Below, piece by piece: positions 58,218-64,000 of a stretch of 64,000 nucleotides of DNA. Positions within the stretch are counted from its first letter, which is position 1. The number at the start of each line of letters is the position of its first letter. The stretch is from Nocardia xishanensis NBRC 101358 (GTDB lineage Bacteria > Actinomycetota > Actinomycetes > Mycobacteriales > Mycobacteriaceae). Below the pieces are notes generated by a model. It saw only the letters and a list, made by a program, of their open reading frames with translations, did not search any database and was not told the origin of the DNA. Location of the stretch: positions 52,414 to 116,413 of the forward strand of contig NZ_BDCF01000022.1 of assembly GCF_001613365.1 (NCBI RefSeq), written 5' to 3'. The position numbers were made by a program, and so were the translations under genes.

Positions 58218-59858
58218 TCAGAGCGGGATGTTGCCGTGCTTCTTCGGCGGAAGGGTCACCATCTTGCGTTCCAGCAGTCGCAGCGCGGACACGATCTGAC
58301 CGCGGGTGTGCGACGGCGGGATGACCGCGTCCACGTAACCGCGCTCGGCGGCGACGTAGGGGTTCACGAGGGTGTCCTCGTACTCGTTCTGCAGCTCGAG
58401 CCGCAGCGCATCGACGTCGTTGCCGTCCTTGGCGGCCTGCTGCAGCTGCTTGCGGTAGACGAATCCGACGGCGCCGGAAGCGCCCATCACGGCGATCTGA
58501 GCGGTCGGCCAGGCCAGGTTCACGTCGGCGCCCATGTGCTTGGAACCCATGACGTCGTAGGCGCCGCCGTAGGCCTTGCGGGTGATGATCGTGATTTTGC
58601 CCACAGTGGCCTCACCGTAGGCGTAGAGCAGCTTCGCGCCGCGCCGGATGATGCCGTTGTACTCCTGGCCGGTGCCGGGCAGGAAGCCGGGAACGTCGAC
58701 CAGGGTGATGATCGGGATGTTGAACGCGTCACAGGTGCGCACGAAGCGCGCGGCCTTCTCCGAGGCGTCGATGTCGAGGCAGCCGGCGAACTGGGTGGGC
58801 TGGTTGGCCACGATGCCGACGCTGCGGCCGTCCACGCGACCGAAGCCGACGATGATGTTCATCGCGCGCTCGGCCTGCACCTCGAGGAACTCGTCGTCGT
58901 CGAGCAGGCGACGGATCACCTCGTGCATGTCGTACGGCTGGTTCGGCGAGTCGGGGATGATCGTGTCCAGCTCGAGGTCCTCCTCGGTGAGAGAGTCCTC
59001 GATGGCGCCGTCGATCGGGTCTGTGGGCGCGAAGCGCGGGGCCTCGGCGCGGTTGTTGCTCGGCAGGTAGCTCAGCAGATCCTTGACGTAGTCCAGCGCG
59101 TCCTGCTCGCCGGAGGCCACGTAGTGCGCCACACCGGACTTGGTCATGTGGGTGTGTGCGCCGCCCAGGTCCTCCATGGTGACGTCTTCGCCGGTGACCG
59201 TCTTGATGACGTCGGGACCGGTGACGAACATCTGGCTGGTGCCGTCGACCATCACCACGAAGTCGGTCAGCGCGGGCGAGTAGACGTGGCCACCCGCGGC
59301 CGGGCCCATGATCAGCGAGATCTGCGGGATCACGCCGGAGGCCTGGATGTTGCGGTGGAAGATCTCGCCGTAGAGGCCGAGCGAGACGACGCCCTCCTGG
59401 ATGCGAGCGCCCGCGCCCTCGTTGATGCCGATCAGCGGACGGCCCGTCTTGAGCGCCAGGTCCATGACCTTGACGATCTTCTCGCCGTACACCTCGCCGA
59501 GGCTGCCGCCGAAGACGGTGACGTCCTGGCTGAAGATGCACACGTCGCGGCCGTCGATGGTGCCGTAACCGGTCACGACGCCGTCGCCGAGCGGGCGGTT
59601 GTTCTCCAGGCCGAAGTTGACGCTGCGGTGGCGGGCCAGCGCGTCGAGTTCAACGAACGAGCCCTCGTCCAGCAGTGCGAGGATGCGTTCCCGGGCGGTC
59701 ATCTTGCCCTTGGCGTGCACCTTGTCGACTGCCGCCTCACCCATCGGGTGCTTGGCCTCTTCCAGCCGATTCCGCAGGTCAGCCAGCTTCCCGGCCGTGG
59801 TGTGGATATCGGGTTCGCCCGCCGAACCGGATGCGGACTGCTGCTGGACACTCGTCAT
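58218..59858 (-). CDS. accD5: Acyl-CoA carboxylase beta subunit (propionyl/acetyl-CoA)
   Basis: 546 residues with the two crotonase-like carboxyltransferase halves. The N-terminal half has GKMTARERILALLDEGSF, FGGSLGEVYGEKIVKVMDLA and GPAAGGHVYSP; the C-terminal half has VGFGRVDGRSVGIVANQP, VDVPGFLPGTGQEYNGIIR and AYGGAYDVMGSK. The oxyanion-hole glycine pairs (GAG, AGG; GAYD region) are intact. It carboxylates short acyl-CoA, mainly propionyl-CoA, using biotin carboxylated by AccA3. It heads the accD5-accE5-maf unit and corresponds to Rv3280. ATG 59858. Confidence 0.96.
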   Translation of the reverse strand: MTSVQQQSASGSAGEPDIHTTAGKLADLRNRLEEAKHPMGEAAVDKVHAKGKMTARERILALLDEGSFVELDALARHRSVNFGLENNRPLGDGVVTGYGTIDGRDVCIFSQDVTVFGGSLGEVYGEKIVKVMDLALKTGRPLIGINEGAGARIQEGVVSLGLYGEIFHRNIQASGVIPQISLIMGPAAGGHVYSPALTDFVVMVDGTSQMFVTGPDVIKTVTGEDVTMEDLGGAHTHMTKSGVAHYVASGEQDALDYVKDLLSYLPSNNRAEAPRFAPTDPIDGAIEDSLTEEDLELDTIIPDSPNQPYDMHEVIRRLLDDDEFLEVQAERAMNIIVGFGRVDGRSVGIVANQPTQFAGCLDIDASEKAARFVRTCDAFNIPIITLVDVPGFLPGTGQEYNGIIRRGAKLLYAYGEATVGKITIITRKAYGGAYDVMGSKHMGADVNLAWPTAQIAVMGASGAVGFVYRKQLQQAAKDGNDVDALRLELQNEYEDTLVNPYVAAERGYVDAVIPPSHTRGQIVSALRLLERKMVTLPPKKHGNIPL

Positions 59859-60104
59859 GGCTCGGAGTGTAACCAGTAGCAGTTGGTCTTTCTAACCCAG
59901 TAGGGGCTACCCGCGAGTAGAAAAGCCCAGGTGGACAAGGGCTCAGAGGGCATTTTCACGGCCGTTTCACGAGGCACCGGAGGGGTGGCCGGGACCGGCT
60001 GTGACGAGGCGTCGCGGTGGCGCCGGAAAATTCGGTTTCGTCGATGTGCGACGTCCGGATACCCTCGCTGAGTCCATTTTTCGGCTCATGGGGAGGAGCC
60101 AGAC

Positions 60105-60293
60105 ATGTGGGAGTGGGGTAGAACCGTCGCCGAGTACGCCACGGCGGCGGCATGGACGAATCGGCGGGTTCGCGAGGCCGAGCCGACCATCCTCGATCCG
60201 GAAACGGATGAGGAGGAGGCGGCCGCGGACAACGGGGCGCGCGGGGAACGAGAGCCGGGCATGATCGTGGCCGGCTACGACCTCGCGGGCTGA
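60105..60293 (+). CDS. Small acidic hypothetical protein
   Basis: 62 residues from ATG 60105, with a strong GGGGAGGAG 6 nt upstream, which supports translation. The N-terminus MWEWGRTVAEYATAAAWTN is aromatic, followed by a charged acidic middle (DPETDEEEAAADNGAR) and IVAGYDLAG. It lies between accD5 (divergent) and birA (same strand, 52 bp downstream). No family is recognised. It may be co-transcribed with birA. Confidence 0.6.
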   Translation: MWEWGRTVAEYATAAAWTNRRVREAEPTILDPETDEEEAAADNGARGEREPGMIVAGYDLAG

Positions 60294-60345
60294 CGCCGTT
60301 CGCTCCCGTCTCGGCCCGGGACGGGAGCTAGTAGCCTGCACGTTC

Positions 60346-61167
60346 GTGCAGACGCCACCGCCAGATACAGCGCATCGACCGCCTTTGGATGCCGAGCAGT
60401 TGCGGCGGGGTCTCGCCGAGAGCGGCCACGCGGCCTTCTTCTCGCGCGTGGAAGTGGTGGAATCCACCGGTTCCACCAACGCCGATCTCATCGCCGCGGC
60501 CGCGACATCCGATGACCACCGCGTCCTGATCGCCGAAGCGCAGGAGGCGGGCCGCGGTCGGCACGCGCGTACCTGGGTGAGCCCGCCGCGGGCGCAGATC
60601 GCCCTGTCGATGCTGGTGCGACTGCCCGGCATCGACCCCGCGGCGCTCGGCTGGCTGCCGCTGCTCACCGGGGTGGCCGCGGTGGACGCGCTGCGCGCGA
60701 CGGCGGGTGTGGACGCGGTCCTGAAATGGCCCAACGACGTCCTGATCGGCGGTCGCAAGGTGGCGGGCATCCTCGCCGAGGTGGCCGAGGGCGGCGATGC
60801 GCCCGCGGTGGTGGTCGGGGTCGGCGTGAACGTCAGCCTCACCGAGGCCGAATTGCCGGTGCCGCATGCCATCTCGCTCACGCTGGCCGGCGCCGCGCGG
60901 ACCGACCGCACCCTGGTCGCGCAGTCGCTGCTGATCGAGTTCGCACGCCGCTTCACCGAGTGGCGAGACGCGTCGTGGGCGACCGGCGAGCTGGCCGACG
61001 CCTACCGCGAGCGCTGCGCCACGCTCGGTATGGATGTGCGCGCCGAACTGCCCGGTGGGCAGATCCGCACGGGTGTCGCGACCGGTGTCGACGCGAGCGG
61101 GCGTTTGCTGATCGGGAACTACGCGGTATCGGCCGGCGACGTCACCCATTTGCGCGCCGACTACTGA
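60346..61167 (+). CDS. birA: Biotin-[acetyl-CoA carboxylase] ligase
   Basis: 273 residues without an N-terminal DNA-binding domain (class I, as in M. tuberculosis Rv3279c). Motifs: ESTGSTNADL, the biotinyl-AMP loop AGRGRHARTW (about 69-78), LKWPNDVLIGGRKVAGIL with the catalytic lysine, and GVGVNVSL. It joins biotin to the carrier lysine of AccA3, so its neighbourhood with accD5/accA3 is functional. GTG 60346. It carries no regulatory domain; control must be by other means. Confidence 0.95.
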   Translation: MQTPPPDTAHRPPLDAEQLRRGLAESGHAAFFSRVEVVESTGSTNADLIAAAATSDDHRVLIAEAQEAGRGRHARTWVSPPRAQIALSMLVRLPGIDPAALGWLPLLTGVAAVDALRATAGVDAVLKWPNDVLIGGRKVAGILAEVAEGGDAPAVVVGVGVNVSLTEAELPVPHAISLTLAGAARTDRTLVAQSLLIEFARRFTEWRDASWATGELADAYRERCATLGMDVRAELPGGQIRTGVATGVDASGRLLIGNYAVSAGDVTHLRADY

Positions 61168-61175
61168 GATCGCCG

Positions 61176-62126
61176 TCAGGCCCGCTGCAGGTCTCCCTTC
61201 GCCGCCTCCCTGGCGAACATGCGGTCGCGCTGCTCCTCGAACTTGAGCACGTCGCGGCCGAGCTTCTCGATGAACGCGCCGAGCTGCTCGCGCGCCTGCT
61301 CGCCGCTCGGCCCGAAGTCGTTGCGTTCGAAGACCTCCCACTTCTTGAGCACCGGGTTCACCACCTCGTCGAGGTGCTGGCGCAGGTCGTAGATGCCGTG
61401 CTTGGCCATCAGCACGCCGTTGCGGCGGAAGTTCGGCATCCCCGCGCCCGGCATGACGAAATTGGTGAGCACCTTGGTCAGCGCGCACATCGCTTGGTCG
61501 GGCACCAGGTCGAGGGCGGCGCCGCACATGTTGCGGTAGAAGATCATGTGCAGGTTCTCGTCGGCGGCCACCCGTTGCAGCATGCGGTCGGCGATCGGGT
61601 CCTCGCAGACCTTGCCGGTGTTGCGGTGGCTGACCCGGGTCGCGAGCTCCTGGAAGGTCACATACGCGACATTGACCAGGAAACCGCCCCAATCCGGGGG
61701 CGCGTACACGCCCTGGGTCATGTGGATCATCCTGGCCTGTTCGAGGGCGACCGGGTCCACGCCCCGGGTGACGACAAGGTAGTCGCGCATGACGATGCCG
61801 TGCCGGTTCTCCTCAGCGGTCCAGCGGCCGATCCAGGTGCCCCACGCGCCGTCGCTGCTGAAGTTCTCCGAGATCAGGCGGTGGTAGGAGGGCAGGTTGT
61901 CCTCGGTGAGCAGGTTGGTGATCATCGCGGCCTTCGCCACGTCGCTCAGCTTGGACTGTTCGGGATCCCAGTCGACGCCACCCATCGCCGCGAAGTTGCG
62001 GCCTTCGTTCCACGGCACGTAGTCGTGCGGGTGCCAATCCTTCGCCATCGACAGGTGCCGGTGCACATTCTGTTCGGCCACCGGTTCGAGTTCGGTCAGA
62101 ATTTCGAGCTGAGTCAGATCCTTCAC
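61176..62126 (-). CDS. Acyl-[acyl-carrier-protein] desaturase (DesA type)
   Basis: 316 residues of the soluble diiron stearoyl-ACP desaturase family, introducing a double bond into acyl-ACP. Iron ligands: the first set includes E75 in TEDNLPSYH and EENRH (105-109); the second is in FQE and DENLH (about 159-193). The sequence ELEPVAEQNVHRHLSMAKDW near the start is like M. tuberculosis DesA1 (Rv0824c). GTG 62126 with GGAGG 5 nt upstream is chosen over longer frames. It is convergent with birA and inserted between birA and the PH-domain gene relative to M. tuberculosis. In Nocardia it may act in mycolic or oleic acid formation. Confidence 0.92.
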   Translation of the reverse strand: MKDLTQLEILTELEPVAEQNVHRHLSMAKDWHPHDYVPWNEGRNFAAMGGVDWDPEQSKLSDVAKAAMITNLLTEDNLPSYHRLISENFSSDGAWGTWIGRWTAEENRHGIVMRDYLVVTRGVDPVALEQARMIHMTQGVYAPPDWGGFLVNVAYVTFQELATRVSHRNTGKVCEDPIADRMLQRVAADENLHMIFYRNMCGAALDLVPDQAMCALTKVLTNFVMPGAGMPNFRRNGVLMAKHGIYDLRQHLDEVVNPVLKKWEVFERNDFGPSGEQAREQLGAFIEKLGRDVLKFEEQRDRMFAREAAKGDLQRA

Positions 62127-62324
62127 ACACGCCTCCACAGTTGTCAGGTGCACGTCTTGCCGAGCGGCTGTCATCTGGGTCTTGGCCGAGCTTGCCGAGC
62201 GGGCGGAACCGGTCGTGCGCATCGCGAAACAGCTGGGTGAAGCGGGTCCCCGCAAGCTGACGATTGTGCAGCACTCCGGGGCCGGTGTCAGGTATTTCGG
62301 CATCTTGCCGGGTAGGGTTCCCCC

Positions 62325-62864
62325 ATGGGTTATCCGGAGGATGTGCTCGCGCCCGACGAGCAGTTGATACTCCATCGCCATCCGCATTGGAAGATGCTCT
62401 TCTGGCCCCTCGTGACGCTCATCGCGGTCACGGCGCTGGCCGGTTTCGCGGGGGGCCTGGCATACCGCAACACCCCGGAGAGCGCAAGGACCGTTGTGCT
62501 CGTCCTGGTCTTCGGCATCTGGCTCGCCATCGTCCTATGGCGTTGTGTCGCACCGATTCTCAGCTGGAAGACGACGCACTTCATCGTCACCGAGCGGCGC
62601 GTGCTCGTACGTCAGGGCGTGCTCACCCACACCGGCATCGACATCCCGATGAGCCGGATTTCGAGCGTCCAATTCCGGCACGGGCTGTTCGACAGGATGC
62701 TCGGCACCGGCACCCTGATCATCGGCTCGTCCTCGGAAGAGCCGCTCGAATACGACGACATCCCCGGCGTGCAGGATGTGCACGCGTTGCTCTACCACCA
62801 GGTGTTCGAGGTGGGCCGATCGAGCAATCAGCACGGGTACGGCGCCGCGGGCGGCTATCGATGA
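62325..62864 (+). CDS. PH domain-containing membrane protein (Rv3278c-like)
   Basis: 179 residues with two transmembrane helices (LFWPLVTLIAVTALAGFAGG, about 25-45, and TVVLVLVFGIWLAIVLWRCV, about 56-76), then a bacterial PH domain (DUF304/bPH_2; FIVTERRVLVRQGVLTHTGI, SRISSVQFRHGLFDRMLG, GTLIIGSS). The domain is cytosolic. Function unknown; homologues stand next to birA in mycobacteria. ATG 62325. The response regulator gene follows 37 bp downstream and could be co-transcribed. Confidence 0.9.
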   Translation: MGYPEDVLAPDEQLILHRHPHWKMLFWPLVTLIAVTALAGFAGGLAYRNTPESARTVVLVLVFGIWLAIVLWRCVAPILSWKTTHFIVTERRVLVRQGVLTHTGIDIPMSRISSVQFRHGLFDRMLGTGTLIIGSSSEEPLEYDDIPGVQDVHALLYHQVFEVGRSSNQHGYGAAGGYR

Positions 62865-62901
62865 CTCCGGCGTCGTCGCCGACTGTCCGTAATCTGTTCG
62901 C

Positions 62902-63579
62902 ATGACCGCCGTACTCCTGGCCGAAGACGACGAGGCCATCGCCGCGCCGCTGTCGCGCGCGTTGGGGCGCGAGGGTTATCACGTCACCGTTGAGAGCTTC
63001 GGCCCCGCGGTGCTGCGCCGCGCTCTCGAGGGCAACCACGACCTGCTCATCCTCGACCTCGGCCTGCCCGGCATGGACGGGCTCGAAGTGTGCAGGCAGG
63101 TCCGCGCCCGCGGCGCCGACCTGGCGGTGCTGATGCTCACCGCGCGCACCGACGAGGTGGATTTCGTGGTCGGGCTGGACGCGGGCGCCGACGACTACGT
63201 CGGCAAGCCGTTCCGGCTCGCGGAGCTGCTGGCCCGCGTGCGAGCGTTGTTGCGCCGCAGTGGAATCGGCGACGAGGCGGTCGAGGTCGGCGGTATCAGG
63301 CTGGAGCCCGCCGCGCGCCGGGTGCTGGTCAACGGCGTCGAGGTCGGTCTTGCCAACAAGGAGTACGAGCTGCTCAAGGTGCTCATCGACCGGGCCGGTC
63401 AGGTGGTGCCGCGCGAGACGATCCTGCGCGAGGTCTGGGGCGACGCCGAATTGCGCGGCTCGAAGACGCTGGACATGCACATGTCCTGGCTGCGCCGCAA
63501 GATCGGCGACGAGGGGCCGATGGCCGAGCGGCGCATCGTCACGGTGCGCGGCGTGGGCTTCCGGCTGAACACCGACTGA
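62902..63579 (+). CDS. OmpR-family response regulator
   Basis: 225 residues. Receiver domain 1-120 with acidic pocket EDD (8-10), phospho-acceptor D52 in LLILDLGLPGMDG, T80 and K102. Winged-helix DNA-binding domain 130-225, with VNGVEVGLANKEYELLKVLI, REVWGDAELRGSKTLDMHMS and WLRRKIGDEG. All phosphorelay residues are present. ATG 62902. It is followed 1 bp later by its kinase gene. The regulon is unknown; no direct repeat typical of OmpR sites stands out nearby. Confidence 0.94.
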   Translation: MTAVLLAEDDEAIAAPLSRALGREGYHVTVESFGPAVLRRALEGNHDLLILDLGLPGMDGLEVCRQVRARGADLAVLMLTARTDEVDFVVGLDAGADDYVGKPFRLAELLARVRALLRRSGIGDEAVEVGGIRLEPAARRVLVNGVEVGLANKEYELLKVLIDRAGQVVPRETILREVWGDAELRGSKTLDMHMSWLRRKIGDEGPMAERRIVTVRGVGFRLNTD

Positions 63580-63580
63580 C

Positions 63581-64000
63581 GTGCGGCGCCGGATCCTGCG
63601 GTCGATGCTGACCGTGCTGACCATCACGACGGTCGTCCTCGGCGTTCCGCTGACCTACACGGCCTGGCTGTGGGTCGAGGACATCACCCGCAACGATCTG
63701 CAGAGCCGGCTTGATCGCGTCGCCACCGAGGTCGTCGCCCAGGAACAGGCCGACGGCCTGGTGCGCGGCGGCTTGGACGTGCGCGTGGTGCGCCCGCTGG
63801 TGCCGGAGGACGGCAAGCTCACGATCGTCTATCCGAGCCCGCAGGACAACGCCTCCCGCCTCGACATCGGCGCGGATTCGGTGCCCGATCCGCTGGTGGA
63901 ATCGCTGTCCATGGGCACCTCGGGATCGCTGCGCCTCGAGGTGCCCGCCGGGCCGATGCACGCGCGACAGCGGCAGGCGGTCGCGGTGGTCGCGCTGGCC
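63581..64000 (+). CDS. Sensor histidine kinase, N-terminal part only
   Basis: 140 codons from GTG 63581 to the window edge. One transmembrane helix (MLTVLTITTVVLGVPLTYTA, about 9-30) is followed by an extracytoplasmic segment (WVEDITRNDLQSRLDRVATE through MGTSGSLRLEVP) with the start of a second helix (AVAVVALA) at the edge. Kinase domains lie outside. The 1-bp distance to the response regulator gene makes it the cognate sensor. Confidence 0.85.
   Translation, partial: MRRRILRSMLTVLTITTVVLGVPLTYTAWLWVEDITRNDLQSRLDRVATEVVAQEQADGLVRGGLDVRVVRPLVPEDGKLTIVYPSPQDNASRLDIGADSVPDPLVESLSMGTSGSLRLEVPAGPMHARQRQAVAVVALA

Noticed and set aside
1..64000. CRISPR arrays, complete insertion sequences, rRNA genes, prophage
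   Set aside because: No regularly spaced identical repeats, no transposase or phage structural genes, and no rRNA-like sequence were seen.

Overview
The window is chromosomal DNA of a high-GC actinobacterium, most likely a Nocardia. Gene order from about 1 kb to the right end closely follows, from memory, the Mycobacterium tuberculosis block Rv3311 to Rv3278c: Rv3311-like acidic protein, upp, pmmB, punA/deoD, the amiB1-amiA1 pair, a small cyclotransferase, lpdA, glpD2, a TetR gene, lhr, nei2, pcd, lrpA, lat, accA3, sseA, maf, accE5, accD5, birA and a PH-domain membrane protein. Nocardia-type additions sit between these anchors.

Left end (1-3.3 kb): a minus-strand cassette of type VII secretion flavour (EspC-like protein, secreted NlpC/P60 peptidase, small EspH-like protein, YbaB-like protein), then an acidic protein that runs off the window. 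3.4-12.1 kb: nucleobase and nucleoside salvage (upp, pmmB, punA), an enoyl-CoA hydratase, two overlapping M20 amidohydrolases, a gamma-glutamylcyclotransferase-like protein and an LpdA-type flavoprotein. 12.4-14.6 kb: two low-complexity envelope proteins. 14.7-20.9 kb: an aminotransferase, divergent glycerol kinase and glycerol-3-phosphate dehydrogenase genes, and a TetR/metallo-beta-lactamase pair.

20.9-26.5 kb is an accessory patch: small membrane protein, decayed methyltransferase, DUF6194 protein, a regulator with two MerR domains, an SDR/patatin pair, a TetR and a histidine phosphatase. 26.6-34.6 kb: DNA repair (Lhr, Nei2) and a GMC oxidoreductase. 34.6-36.3 kb: remnant of a conjugative element (broken MobF relaxase), a hairpin-rich leader and a small MerR-like gene. 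It abuts a conservon-type operon (sensor kinase, roadblock, DUF742) that lacks its usual GTPase gene. 40.3-48 kb: a fused indolepyruvate ferredoxin oxidoreductase, an initiator tRNA gene, and the lysine-to-aminoadipate set pcd/lrpA/lat with a palindromic operator.

48-64 kb: a beta-propeller lipoprotein, a Ser/Thr kinase with DUF4352, a patatin, then the acyl-CoA carboxylase neighbourhood (accA3, sseA, maf, accE5, accD5, birA), an acyl-ACP desaturase, a PH-domain protein and the start of a two-component system. The sigF region that separates lat from accA3 in M. tuberculosis is absent here.

Most notable: a dispersed mini-ORF repeat that couples to neighbouring start codons; an SseA rhodanese whose catalytic Cys is Ser; an LpdA with both redox cysteines but no His-Glu pair; the multi-hairpin leader RNA next to a relaxase remnant; and repeated duplications just downstream of stop codons.
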